Source: Echinicola marina (GTDB taxonomy: Bacteria; Bacteroidota; Bacteroidia; Cytophagales; Cyclobacteriaceae). From it: 64,000 bases of DNA. This document shows positions 1 to 8,813 of the stretch, piece after piece. Under the pieces are notes generated by a model. The model was not told where the DNA came from. It worked only from the letters and a program-made list of their open reading frames with translations, and searched no databases. Made by a program: the position numbers and the translations under genes. Where the stretch lies: assembly GCF_020463795.1 (NCBI RefSeq), contig NZ_CP080025.1, positions 871,001 to 935,000 on the forward strand, given 5' to 3'. Numbering within the stretch: position 1 is the first letter of the stretch; every line of letters starts with the position of its first letter.

Positions 1-45
1 AAATTGGATTTTGTAGATACGATCAAAAAAGCATTTAAGTTATAA
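1..45 (+). CDS. 3' end of an unidentified protein (partial)
   Basis: The window opens inside a reading frame that runs 14 codons to a TAA at 43-45. The visible C-terminus ends KKAFKL. An intrinsic terminator starts a few bases later, which supports this being the true end of a gene. Too little is visible to name the product. Confidence 0.6.
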   Translation, partial: KLDFVDTIKKAFKL

Positions 46-50
46 TTTTA

Positions 51-77
51 AAAAGCGGCTCGAGGGCCGCTTTTTTT
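51..77 (+). terminator. Intrinsic terminator of the upstream gene
   Basis: A 6-bp GC-rich stem (AGCGGC at 54-59 with GCCGCT at 66-71), flanked by an A-run on the left and seven T on the right. It closes the gene ending at 45. The A-run would also let it work for ddl, which converges from the minus strand. Confidence 0.85.
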
Positions 78-138
78 ATCCCCAATTCCATAAATCTGGA
101 TTTTTTTTAGCCTATACCTTTATAGATAGCACAGCCCA

Positions 139-1131
139 TCATTCCTTGAACATCTCCTCAATGATCTCCGTATAAAACTCCTTCACGGATTTTCCGATTG
201 CCCTTACCTGTTGGGAAATCAAGCTGGTCTCTGTTTGCCCGGGAACGGTATTGATTTCGATAAAGAATATCTTTCCAGTTTCATGCTCTATGAAATAATC
301 CATCCTCACCGCACCTTTACAGTTCAGCTTGAGGTATACTTTTTCCGCCACCTTTTTCACCCGTTCCACTTCTTCTTCACTCATTCTTCCAGGCGTAATT
401 TCTTCAGTCACCCCTGCAGTGTACTTTGCCTCAAAATCAAAAAACTCCTTGGAACTCACGATCTCCGTTGCAGGTAATACTATCACCTTCCCATCCACCA
501 TATAGATTCCTATAGAAAACTCCCTCCCAGACACAAATTCCTCCACCAACACTTGGCTGTCTTCTGCAAAAGCTTTATCCAAAGCTTCCTGAACCTCATC
601 CAGCTTTTTCACCTTGCTCATGCCTATGCTACTTCCTCCACTGTTGGGTTTCACAAAATATGGTAGCCTCAGTTCCTCTATTACTCTTTGGGTATTCTTT
701 GGACTATTTTTAAACAATTGTAAAGACTTGGCCACGTTCAAATCTTCTATATCCTGAACGATAGCCTTGGTATATCCCTTGTTCATGGTAATGGATGAAG
801 TAATCGCATCACAGGTGGTATAGGGCAACCCTAGCATATCAAAATAACCTGCCAATTTACCATCTTCTCCGGGTGAACCATGAAGAATATTAAAAATCCC
901 ATCGAACGTGATTTTCTCACCATTAGGGCTAATGGAAAAATCATTTAAATCCACAGGAACTCGACCTCCAGTCTCTCCCTCATGGTACCAGCGCCCCTTT
1001 TCAATGATGATCTTGTAGACATCATATTTATCCAAATCAATATTTTTTTCAACTACAGCGGCACTTTTCAGAGAAACCACTGCTTCACCGGTAAACCCAC
1101 CAGTTACCAATGCAATTTTCTTCTTCATCAT
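139..1131 (-). CDS. ddl: D-alanine--D-alanine ligase
   Basis: ATP-dependent ligase that joins two D-alanines in the cytoplasm to supply the dipeptide for the peptidoglycan precursor. The 330-residue length is near normal for Ddl. Visible signatures are the N-terminal GGFTGE...VSLKSA segment, the HGSPGEDG motif near residues 84-91, the ATP-grasp segment KPNSGGSSIGMSKV around 160-173, and the C-terminal magnesium and substrate site EINTVPG. The translation starts with two Met codons (1131 or 1128) and I cannot choose between them. It is transcribed divergently from the DPP IV gene and converges on the terminator at 51-77. Nothing suggests a D-lactate (vancomycin-resistance) variant, but substrate choice was not tested in detail. 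Confidence 0.95.
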   Translation of the reverse strand: MMKKKIALVTGGFTGEAVVSLKSAAVVEKNIDLDKYDVYKIIIEKGRWYHEGETGGRVPVDLNDFSISPNGEKITFDGIFNILHGSPGEDGKLAGYFDMLGLPYTTCDAITSSITMNKGYTKAIVQDIEDLNVAKSLQLFKNSPKNTQRVIEELRLPYFVKPNSGGSSIGMSKVKKLDEVQEALDKAFAEDSQVLVEEFVSGREFSIGIYMVDGKVIVLPATEIVSSKEFFDFEAKYTAGVTEEITPGRMSEEEVERVKKVAEKVYLKLNCKGAVRMDYFIEHETGKIFFIEINTVPGQTETSLISQQVRAIGKSVKEFYTEIIEEMFKE

Positions 1132-1335
1132 AACAGTAAAGTTAAATGTAAGTTTTGAAAAATGGTATAACTAATGGCTGCTCTTGTTAAAAAGAATATT
1201 CCGTATATTCCAATTTTTTCCATGATTCATTCAGAGGCTAACATTTTTGAATACAGCCAATTATCCAGCCCAAACTTATTCTTCATGCCTTTTTCATTAT
1301 ATTTAGCCCGCAGAATAAAAATCCTGAATATAATT

Positions 1336-3516
1336 ATGAACCAAGTAAAATTATTTGCCATTATGGCTATAGTGATGGGTATGTGCTATCAAGGCCTTGC
1401 ACAACAAAAAAAGGTCTCCCTAGAATCCATTTTCAAAGAAGGTGTTTTTGCACAAAAATCAGTTGGTGGAATCAACTGGATGAAAGATGGTCAATATTAT
1501 AGCTCCCTCAAAAGAGAACATGGAGCCCCTCAAGTGGTAAAAATCAACGTTTCCACCGGAGAAGAAGAAGCCGTATTGATCAACGGTGAAAAACTGGGCA
1601 TCAACTTCACCAGCTATTCCTTCAATAATGATGAAACCAAAGCACTAGTAGCCACTGAAGTAGAAAGTATCTATAGAAGATCTACCAAAGGCATTTTTTA
1701 TGTAATTGACCTAGCTACAGGTGCTAGCCAAAAATTGATGAATGGAGAAAAAATTTCTTATGCCACACTCTCTCCTGACAATAGCAAGGTCGCCTTTGTA
1801 AAGGACAATAACCTTTACTATATCAGTCTAGAGGACAATACTGTACACCAGATCACCCGTGATGGAAAGTGGAACCATATTATCAATGGCTCAGCTGACT
1901 GGGTCTATGAAGAAGAATTCTCCATGGCGCAAGCGTTTAAATGGTCTCCTGACGGAAAGAAGATCGCCTTTATCCGATTTGATGAATCAGAAGTACCTGA
2001 ATACAATATGCAGCTTTGGGGACCGCTTTATCCTAAGGATTATAAGTTCAAATATCCGAAAGCAGGTGAGAAAAATTCTGAGGTAAGTATTCATGTATAT
2101 GACTTGGACCAAGAAGAAACTGTAACTATCGAATCAGGACAAGAAAAAGATATCTATCTCCCTCGTATTTACTGGACTGGTGGTGAAAATAATACACTGG
2201 CCTTTATCAGGCTAAATAGACTTCAAAACCAGCTGGATTTGTTCCATGCTGATGCCACCACCGGTAAAAGCAAGATTATTTTGACTGAGACCTCGGAAAC
2301 CTATGTGGATATGGACTATAATGACAACCTATTGTACCTATCCGATGGTAAAGGATTTATTAGAACTTCCGAACAAGATGGTCATAAACATATTTACCAC
2401 CATGATATGAACGGTAAATTGATCCAACAAATTACTGAGGGAAATTGGGAAGTAACTGAAATGGTGGGCGTAGACGAAAAGTCAAAAAAGATCTACTATA
2501 TCTCTACCGAGAAGTCACCATTAGAAAGAAATCTGTATGCTATCAAATTGAATGGTAAAGGCAAATCCGAGCTCACACCCACCCAAGGCACCCACGCCAT
2601 CAATATGAGCCCAGATTTCAAATACTATATTGATTATTTCTCTACTGCGAACAGCCCCCTACACATTACCTTGAATACTTCAAAAGGCAAAACCATCAAA
2701 GTATTGGAAGACAATAGTGAATTGGTAGAAAGATTAGGTGAGTATGCATTAAGCGAAAAAGAGTTCTTCGAATTCCCAACTGTAGATGGTACTCCGTTAA
2801 ATGCTTATATGATTAAGCCGGCTGATTTTGACCAAAGTAAACAATACCCTGTTTTAATGTACGTATATGGTGGCCCAGGTTCCCAAAACGTTAAAAACTC
2901 ATGGGGTGGAACCCGCGATTTCTGGCACCATCAGTTGGCTGCTGAAGGATATATCATTGTTTGTGTAGACAACAGAGGAACTGGCGCCAGAGGGCGTGAC
3001 TTCAAACATGCCACTTATGCACAATTAGGCAATCTTGAAACGCAGGATCAAATCGCCGGAGCAAAATATTTAGGAGGTCTCCCATATGTGGACGCCAGCA
3101 GAATCGGCATTTGGGGCTGGTCATATGGTGGTTATATGTCTTCACTTTCTTTAATGTTAGGCCATGATGTATTCAAAACGGCCATTGCAGTAGCTCCAGT
3201 GACTACCTGGAGATACTATGACACTATTTATACTGAAAGGTATTTACAAACGCCACAGCAAAACGCTAGCGGTTATGATGATTTCAGTCCAATCAGCCAT
3301 GTGAGCAAATTGGAAGGTAACTACTTATTGATCCATGGAACAGGTGATGATAATGTCCATTTCCAAAATTCAGTAGATTTGGTCAATGCTTTGATCAGCG
3401 CAGACAAGCAATTCGAAACTTTCTATTATCCAAATAGAAACCACGGTATTTACGGTGGCAATACCACTTGGCACCTTTATAACCTGATGACTGATTTTAT
3501 CAAAAGAAAACTGTAA
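1336..3516 (+). CDS. Dipeptidyl peptidase IV (family S9B serine peptidase)
   Basis: Exported peptidase that removes X-Pro or X-Ala dipeptides from peptide N-termini. The chosen ATG at 1336 gives 726 residues beginning with a typical signal peptide (MNQVKLFAIMAIVMG, then CYQGLAQQ). The frame is open back to 1174, but those 54 extra residues look like untranslated leader. Residues about 60-480 form the beta-propeller. The DWVYEEE motif at 188-194 supplies the double Glu that binds the substrate N-terminus and separates true DPP IV from other S9 enzymes. The catalytic triad is Ser596 in GWSYGG, Asp671 in HGTGDDNVHF and His703 in NRNHG. A possible -7 box (TAtaTTTA, 1298-1305) lies 30 bases upstream of the start. 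It probably feeds peptide catabolism in the periplasm. Confidence 0.95.
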   Translation: MNQVKLFAIMAIVMGMCYQGLAQQKKVSLESIFKEGVFAQKSVGGINWMKDGQYYSSLKREHGAPQVVKINVSTGEEEAVLINGEKLGINFTSYSFNNDETKALVATEVESIYRRSTKGIFYVIDLATGASQKLMNGEKISYATLSPDNSKVAFVKDNNLYYISLEDNTVHQITRDGKWNHIINGSADWVYEEEFSMAQAFKWSPDGKKIAFIRFDESEVPEYNMQLWGPLYPKDYKFKYPKAGEKNSEVSIHVYDLDQEETVTIESGQEKDIYLPRIYWTGGENNTLAFIRLNRLQNQLDLFHADATTGKSKIILTETSETYVDMDYNDNLLYLSDGKGFIRTSEQDGHKHIYHHDMNGKLIQQITEGNWEVTEMVGVDEKSKKIYYISTEKSPLERNLYAIKLNGKGKSELTPTQGTHAINMSPDFKYYIDYFSTANSPLHITLNTSKGKTIKVLEDNSELVERLGEYALSEKEFFEFPTVDGTPLNAYMIKPADFDQSKQYPVLMYVYGGPGSQNVKNSWGGTRDFWHHQLAAEGYIIVCVDNRGTGARGRDFKHATYAQLGNLETQDQIAGAKYLGGLPYVDASRIGIWGWSYGGYMSSLSLMLGHDVFKTAIAVAPVTTWRYYDTIYTERYLQTPQQNASGYDDFSPISHVSKLEGNYLLIHGTGDDNVHFQNSVDLVNALISADKQFETFYYPNRNHGIYGGNTTWHLYNLMTDFIKRKL

Positions 3517-3543
3517 GAAATAAGTTCATAAGATAATTTTGAG

Positions 3544-3584
3544 AGGCCTTGGGAGAGAATAGTGTTTTTTTCCCAAGGCCTTTT
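3544..3584 (+). terminator. Intrinsic terminator after DPP IV
   Basis: Perfect 10-bp stem GGCCTTGGGA (3545-3554) with TCCCAAGGCC (3571-3580), followed by TTTTATTTT. It separates the DPP IV gene from the small membrane protein that follows. Confidence 0.9.
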
Positions 3585-3659
3585 ATTTTGTCATCAAGTC
3601 ACACATTGATTTTTAAGGCAAAAGCAGTTATATTGTTCAGTACTCAACCCAAAATTTCC

Positions 3660-4034
3660 ATGAAAGAAAGACTAAACACATCCTTACATTCTTTAAGTCT
3701 AATTGCTGTAGGAGGCATGGCCGCATGGGCTGTTTTTTCCGGAGACCTAAGCAGCCAGAAACTAATGACCTACCTTATACTTTTTCTGGTGATCATAGAG
3801 ATTTTCAGTTTGATTTTAATTGGCAAAAGCTATCCAGAAAGCCACACCAGCTTCAAAATTGGTATGATTGCTACTTTCCTCATCCTTTTGGGAATCAAAC
3901 GAATGCTTCCTGGCTTATTTGTCCCCTTGACCATTACGGCATTGGCCGTTAATTTCCTCTATAATTTTTATACCAATAATAAGCGGAGGAAAGGCCAATT
4001 TAAGCGGCGCAAAGAAAAAAAGTACAAATTATAA
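3660..4034 (+). CDS. Small membrane protein of unknown function
   Basis: 124 residues from the ATG at 3660. The frame is open back to 3549, but that stretch overlaps the preceding terminator, so the internal start is preferred. There are three or four hydrophobic segments (for example SLIAVGGMAAWAVF, YLILFLVIIEIFSLILIG and MIATFLILLGI). The tail is strongly basic (KRRKGQFKRRKEKKYKL) and should stay in the cytoplasm. I do not recognise a family. It is followed after 50 bases by another unknown envelope protein on the same strand. Confidence 0.7.
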   Translation: MKERLNTSLHSLSLIAVGGMAAWAVFSGDLSSQKLMTYLILFLVIIEIFSLILIGKSYPESHTSFKIGMIATFLILLGIKRMLPGLFVPLTITALAVNFLYNFYTNNKRRKGQFKRRKEKKYKL

Positions 4035-4086
4035 GCATTTGTTTAAACGGCACATTATTTGAGCTTTTTGGACAAAACCAAAAATC

Positions 4087-4554
4087 ATGAAAAACATTTT
4101 ACTCATTGCTTTTCTGTTTTCCCTAGCTTCAAATGCCTTTTCTCAGGAGAAATTAGAAAAGCTAGTCGATGAAAGACAGGACCTCCACCGTCGTTGGAAA
4201 GCTTCTGAATCCAAAAAGTCTGGCATCTTTGGCAATAGAACAAAAAAAGACATGATCGCCACCAATGATTGGATGGAAAGGATCATCCTCAAGGACAACC
4301 TCATCATGGATGAATTGGAGATGTTGAAAAACATCGAAACCACTGAAATCAAATACGAAAAGGATGATTACAAATTTATCGCCCAAAAACAGGAGCAGGA
4401 CATCAACAAGCTCAAGCGTGCCCTTAAACAAAAAGACGAAGAAATAGTGGCAGAAGCCAATAGCAAAAGGACTTACGAGTGGACCACACTGATTTTCTTT
4501 CTCAGCACAGCCATTTTAGGCTTTCTTTTGTTCAGAATAAAATCCAAGTCTTGA
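4087..4554 (+). CDS. Exported coiled-coil protein with C-terminal membrane anchor, unknown function
   Basis: 155 residues. The N-terminus is a clear signal peptide ending near SNAFSQ (about residue 20). Residues 25-130 are highly charged and predicted helical (repeated E, K and D with heptad-like hydrophobics), consistent with a coiled coil in the periplasm. Residues about 133-150 form one transmembrane helix (TTLIFFLSTAILGFLLF), followed by a short basic tail (RIKSKS). No enzyme motif is visible. It lies between a small membrane protein and glyS and may share a transcript with the former. Confidence 0.75.
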   Translation: MKNILLIAFLFSLASNAFSQEKLEKLVDERQDLHRRWKASESKKSGIFGNRTKKDMIATNDWMERIILKDNLIMDELEMLKNIETTEIKYEKDDYKFIAQKQEQDINKLKRALKQKDEEIVAEANSKRTYEWTTLIFFLSTAILGFLLFRIKSKS

Positions 4555-4672
4555 ATTCATAATTAAAACATCCGCGCTTATCATTACAAACACTTCCATA
4601 CTTGTCTGCAGATAATGGGCTGACCATGAAAACTAAACCATTTTTTCATTCTCAAATTTAAATAGATTTCCC

Positions 4673-4680
4673 TATTTTTG
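4673..4680 (+). promoter_or_regulatory. Bacteroidota -7 promoter box of glyS
   Basis: TAttTTTG matches the Bacteroidota TAnnTTTG element exactly. It ends only 5 bases before the glyS ATG. If transcription starts at the usual 5-8 bases downstream of the box, the mRNA would be almost or fully leaderless. No clear TTTG -33 element is seen at the expected spacing. Confidence 0.6.
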
Positions 4681-4685
4681 CGGCT

Positions 4686-6152
4686 ATGGCAAAGACAGAA
4701 CAAGTAACTGAAAACGCACAACTGAAAGATATCATCTCACATGCCAAAGAGTATGGTTTTGTATATCCTTCCTCAGAAATATATGATGGACTACAGGCAG
4801 TATATGATTATGGTGCTTATGGAGTAGAGCTTAAAAACAACCTTAAGCGACTTTGGTGGGAATCAATGACCCGATTAAATGACAATATCGTGGGCATTGA
4901 TGCAGCTATCTTCATGCATCCTACCACTTGGAAAGCTTCAGGTCACGTAGACAGCTTTAACGACCCAATGATTGACAATAAGGACAGCAAAAAACGCTAC
5001 CGTGCTGATGTGCTTATTGAAGAGAAAGCAGCTGTTTTGGAAAAAGAGGGCAAGCTTGAAGAGGCTAAAAGCCTTTTGGCAGCAATGGGAAAATTACTGG
5101 AGGCAGAAGACCTTGATGGAGTAAGAGACCTTATCATCAATGAGGAAATCACTTGTCCTGTTAGCGGCACGAGCAACTGGACCGATGTAAGACAGTTTAA
5201 CCTGATGTTCTCTACTCAAGTGGGCTCTGTGGCAGAAGATGCTTCTACAATCTACCTTAGACCGGAAACTGCCCAAGGAATTTTTGTCAACTTCCTTAAT
5301 GTGCAAAAAACGGCCAGGATGAAAGTCCCATTTGGTATTGCCCAAATTGGTAAAGCTTTCAGAAACGAAATTGTAGCCCGACAGTTCATTTTCCGAATGA
5401 GGGAATTTGAACAAATGGAAATGCAATATTTCGTTCGTCCTGGATCTGAGTTGGACTGGTACAAAACTTGGGCTGAAACCAGACTAAAATGGCACAAAGC
5501 CTTAGGTGTTCCACAGGAAAAACTAAGAACCCATGACCATGATAAATTGGCCCACTACGCCAATGCAGCCATGGATATTGAATTTGACTTCCCATTTGGT
5601 TTCAAAGAAGTAGAGGGGATTCACTCCAGAACTGACTTTGACCTGAAAAGCCATCAGGAATTCTCTAAGAAGAAACAGCAGTACTTTGATCCTGAGATCA
5701 ACCAGAATTATATCCCTTATGTGATCGAAACCTCCATCGGAGCGGATAGATTGTTCCTAATGACACTTTGCAATGCCTACACTGAAGAGGAAAAAGAAGG
5801 CAAAACCAGAACTTACCTGAAATTCCATCCGGCCATTGCACCAGTCAAAGCGGCTATCCTTCCTTTGACCAAAAAAGACGGTTTACCGGACAAGGGTAAG
5901 GAAATCGTCGATAAATTAAAATATGATTTTAACATCATATATGAGGAAGCGGCATCCATTGGAAAGCGTTATACCCGTCAGGATTTGATTGGAACGCCTT
6001 TCTGTATTGCTGTGGACCATCAAACTTTGGAGGACAATACCGTTACGATTCGCCATAGGGACACCACTGAGCAGGAACGTGTACATATCGATGAGCTTCA
6101 TGGCAAACTTGCCGAGGCAACAAGCTTTAAAAATATATTTGAGCAGATTTAA
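4686..6152 (+). CDS. glyS: Glycine--tRNA ligase (class II, single-chain alpha2 type)
   Basis: Charges tRNA-Gly in the cytoplasm. At 488 residues it is the homodimeric bacterial/eukaryotic type, not the alpha2-beta2 type of Escherichia coli. Visible features are the N-terminal segment YGFVYPSSEIYDGLQAVYDYG, class II motif 2 around FGIAQIGKAFRNEI...FRMREFEQME, motif 3 around ETSIGADRLFL, and a C-terminal anticodon-binding domain from about residue 385. A large insert (residues about 95-170) between motifs 1 and 2 is normal for the type. It appears to be a single-gene unit, with a promoter box directly before it and a strong terminator after it. Confidence 0.95.
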   Translation: MAKTEQVTENAQLKDIISHAKEYGFVYPSSEIYDGLQAVYDYGAYGVELKNNLKRLWWESMTRLNDNIVGIDAAIFMHPTTWKASGHVDSFNDPMIDNKDSKKRYRADVLIEEKAAVLEKEGKLEEAKSLLAAMGKLLEAEDLDGVRDLIINEEITCPVSGTSNWTDVRQFNLMFSTQVGSVAEDASTIYLRPETAQGIFVNFLNVQKTARMKVPFGIAQIGKAFRNEIVARQFIFRMREFEQMEMQYFVRPGSELDWYKTWAETRLKWHKALGVPQEKLRTHDHDKLAHYANAAMDIEFDFPFGFKEVEGIHSRTDFDLKSHQEFSKKKQQYFDPEINQNYIPYVIETSIGADRLFLMTLCNAYTEEEKEGKTRTYLKFHPAIAPVKAAILPLTKKDGLPDKGKEIVDKLKYDFNIIYEEAASIGKRYTRQDLIGTPFCIAVDHQTLEDNTVTIRHRDTTEQERVHIDELHGKLAEATSFKNIFEQI

Positions 6153-6170
6153 TTCATAAAATCTGCTGTA

Positions 6171-6210
6171 AAAAAAGAGCGTCCAGAAAATTTTCTGGAC
6201 GCTCTTTTTT
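6171..6210. terminator. Bidirectional terminator between glyS and the convergent lipoprotein gene
   Basis: A perfect 40-base palindrome: 20-base arms 6171-6190 and 6191-6210, starting with six A and ending with six T. The GC-rich part pairs GAGCGTCCAG with CTGGACGCTC. Both strands read as stem plus U-run, so it can stop both flanking convergent genes. Confidence 0.93.
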
Positions 6211-6224
6211 ATGGTCATTTTTTA

Positions 6225-7190
6225 TCATTCACAAATCTCTACATCCAAGTGAATGGCATAATACCTGCCCCCCTCTACTGTATCAATTACCAATGAATTG
6301 GATTTGTTAGGAGCCTGTCCAGGGATAGGCCTTCCTGCATCAGGAAGCTCACCTTCCGCATAGCTATACCATTTCACACTTTCTTCACCTTCCTGCAAGC
6401 TCCAGTCGCCTAGATCAATGGTGATCGTTCCTTCCAACTCATCATAGCTTACCGTACCAATAACCTCATCCTGGTTGGCAAATACATCTTGGGTACCAGC
6501 TTCAATATCAAAAACGTACCACCATGCGTTATTAAAACCCTTTGAAGGTTCTCCATTATTCTCACCCTCTTTATTTCCTGCATAGGCGGAGGCTGTTCTG
6601 ATTTCACATTCATCAGGACATACTCCTATCAAATTATAGGATTCATTAAAGGTAATTATCGATCCCAGCCCTTCTTGGATAATAGAAAAATCAATAACAT
6701 CACAGGCTTCCCATCCATCAGGCAGAGCAATACTATGCATAACCGTACTTCCTGAAGCAACCTCATCTAACTCCACTTCATCACCTGCTATATTAATAGT
6801 AATGGTAGCCTTAGCCTTGGAGTTACCTTCAGTAATATTATAGGTCACCGCAACAATAAATTCATTTTCGGTATTATATGCAGAAAAGCTTACTTCTTTG
6901 GTATTTGTATTGCCATTCTCATTGGCACTTGCCTTATTGGGGTTTCCTCCACCATTGCCAGTACTTTGGCTTTGTGTTCCTGAAATGGGATAATACCGGA
7001 CATCTTCCGCCGATAAATCAATGCAATCCGATTCGCAGTTCCCTAAATTGTCCCCGGCCATCACGGAAAAAACTTCATCTGATTCCTGTTGTATTTCAAA
7101 AGTTTCTATTTGATTGCAGGAAAAAAGCAGTGCAATCATCAACACCCCTAATTCCTTGAAGTGGGGCATACTCATAAATAGTTGTTTCAT
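6225..7190 (-). CDS. Surface or periplasmic lipoprotein with Cys-containing beta domains, unknown function
   Basis: 321 residues from the ATG at 7190. An upstream ATG at 7214 falls inside a TAnnTTTG promoter box, so the start MKQLFMSM is preferred. The signal peptide ends in a lipobox (LLFSC). After a Gly/Asn-rich linker (about residues 75-95) come two beta-rich, acidic regions with Cys pairs (CESDC, CPDECE, and a terminal EICE). The C-terminal half (TASAYAG..., IGTVSYDELEGTITIDLGDW, YYAIHLDVEIC) resembles a domain common in secreted Bacteroidota proteins. That resemblance is from memory and not checked. No catalytic motif is evident. It stands alone and converges on glyS. Confidence 0.75.
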   Translation of the reverse strand: MKQLFMSMPHFKELGVLMIALLFSCNQIETFEIQQESDEVFSVMAGDNLGNCESDCIDLSAEDVRYYPISGTQSQSTGNGGGNPNKASANENGNTNTKEVSFSAYNTENEFIVAVTYNITEGNSKAKATITINIAGDEVELDEVASGSTVMHSIALPDGWEACDVIDFSIIQEGLGSIITFNESYNLIGVCPDECEIRTASAYAGNKEGENNGEPSKGFNNAWWYVFDIEAGTQDVFANQDEVIGTVSYDELEGTITIDLGDWSLQEGEESVKWYSYAEGELPDAGRPIPGQAPNKSNSLVIDTVEGGRYYAIHLDVEICE

Positions 7191-7211
7191 AATGTTTAAA
7201 ATGTTTTTTAT

Positions 7212-7219
7212 CAAATATA
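7212..7219 (-). promoter_or_regulatory. -7 promoter box of the 6225-7190 lipoprotein gene
   Basis: Read on the minus strand this is TAtaTTTG, a full match to the Bacteroidota -7 element. A TTG triplet lies about 20 bases upstream (7240-7242), near the expected -33 position. It makes the ATG at 7214 impossible as a start and favours 7190. Confidence 0.6.
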
Positions 7220-7296
7220 TAAGATAAAAACCATGAAAACAACACGTACGACTTTATTTAGTATTTAAAATACTATTTTACATAAACAAACAACAT

Positions 7297-8697
7297 CTAC
7301 GGAGATACTAAAATCCGGTATGATTCATAAATACTCAAAATATCCTCAACATAGGCCACTGCCAAATGCCCCTTTGCATAGCCACTCTTCACTACTGGGT
7401 CACGGTAAATCTCTGGTTGCGATTTCCGCTCCAAATAATAGGCGACACTATCCCAATTTTGGGTATCCATACCAAATTTAAGGGCCAACCTCCATGCATC
7501 ATTCACATGGCCATGGCCTACATTATAAGAGGCCAAAATAAACTTAATCCTTTCATTGACTTCTGGTACCCGCTCAAGCCAAAACTTATCAAGGTATTTC
7601 AAATACTTCACACCTCCTATCAAACTTTCCGAGGGGTCATTAGGGTTCTCAACACCAAACCGCTCCAAGGTAACCGGCATTAACTGTAATAATCCCTTCG
7701 CACCGGCATAACTTGTTGCTACAGTGTCAAACCGGGACTCCTTATAAACCAATGAAGCCAACAAACGCCAATCCCAACCAATCAGTGTGGATCCTCTTTT
7801 GATAATATCATCATATACAGAAATCCGGTCTCCAGAAATAGAGGAAAAAGGACTCTTATTTCTAAAATAACTGTTCTTCTTATTCAAAAAATATTTGCCA
7901 TATAAGATCGCAAAATACGTGGACCTTTTGCCCCTACTGATCCAATCATTTATTTCCTTTTTTAAATTAGGTGCATTCTTCCTTACTGCCCAAGCCACAT
8001 CTGCTGCTGGCCCTATCTCCAGATCTATGTCAAGATTATCATAATAGGTAGAATTGACCAAGGCCACATCTTTGTCGACTACAGTATAATCGATTTCCTC
8101 CCGAACAACATCTTCCACCAGAGCATCTGAGTTTCTGTCTCGTTCAACGATCTCCATCTTAATGCCAAGACTATCCCGAATGGCCTCTAACTGGGCACTG
8201 TAAACAGTAGACTTGCGGACGTATATGGATTTTCCATCCAATTCCGAATGATCCTTTATGATAGGCCCATCATCACGCTGTACCAACACGGACGAAAAAG
8301 AATTCAACGGTGCTGTAAATGCTCCATATTTCTCCCTCTCCTCATTATTAAAAAGATTAATCGCTATAATATCTGCCTCTCCACTATTCAGCATTTTATA
8401 TGCCCTCATGATATCAGCATCTACAATCAACCTGAGTTGCACATCCAGCCTCCTAGCCAGGTTCCGCAGTAGCTCATATTCATAGCCCATTCGTCTCCCC
8501 CGGTAGATATAATAACTGGTCGAAGAATTATCAACCACTGCCCTGATAAAGCCTCTTTTTTTAATTGCTCTCAAATCAAACTGAACCGGGTTTTGCCAGA
8601 ATGGCTCCTGCTTTTCTCTGCGCTCGGTTCCTTGATTGCAAGAAATTGCCAAGAAACAAAAACTAATAAGGATTAAAATGAAATTTCTTCCCTTCAT
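7297..8697 (-). CDS. mltF: MltF-type membrane-bound lytic murein transglycosylase (lipoprotein)
   Basis: Cleaves peptidoglycan glycan strands non-hydrolytically, giving 1,6-anhydromuropeptides, anchored in the envelope. The N-terminus is a lipoprotein signal (FCFLAISC). Residues about 45-270 form a solute-binding domain of family 3 (GFIRAVVDNSSTSYYIYRGR, GYEYELLRNLARRL). Residues about 300-440 form the SLT domain: catalytic Glu320 in YKESRFD, then SYAGAKGLLQLMP and a later ASYNVGHGHV segment. The domain order and 466-residue length match MltF. It lies 116 bases downstream of the LytTR regulator gene on the same strand, so a common transcript is possible. Confidence 0.92.
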   Translation of the reverse strand: MKGRNFILILISFCFLAISCNQGTERREKQEPFWQNPVQFDLRAIKKRGFIRAVVDNSSTSYYIYRGRRMGYEYELLRNLARRLDVQLRLIVDADIMRAYKMLNSGEADIIAINLFNNEEREKYGAFTAPLNSFSSVLVQRDDGPIIKDHSELDGKSIYVRKSTVYSAQLEAIRDSLGIKMEIVERDRNSDALVEDVVREEIDYTVVDKDVALVNSTYYDNLDIDLEIGPAADVAWAVRKNAPNLKKEINDWISRGKRSTYFAILYGKYFLNKKNSYFRNKSPFSSISGDRISVYDDIIKRGSTLIGWDWRLLASLVYKESRFDTVATSYAGAKGLLQLMPVTLERFGVENPNDPSESLIGGVKYLKYLDKFWLERVPEVNERIKFILASYNVGHGHVNDAWRLALKFGMDTQNWDSVAYYLERKSQPEIYRDPVVKSGYAKGHLAVAYVEDILSIYESYRILVSP

Positions 8698-8813
8698 GGG
8701 CTATTAGTACGCAAATGCGCAATGGTTCCGGTCAATATTAGTATAATTATACCAATTGTCCAACTGAAACCAAAAATGCCACTGGACCTCCGATTTCTGC
8801 CCTATATTTTCAT

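Noticed and set aside
1174-1335. N-terminal extension of DPP IV
   Set aside because: The internal Met at 1336 starts a clean signal peptide; the extension would bury it and lacks family similarity.
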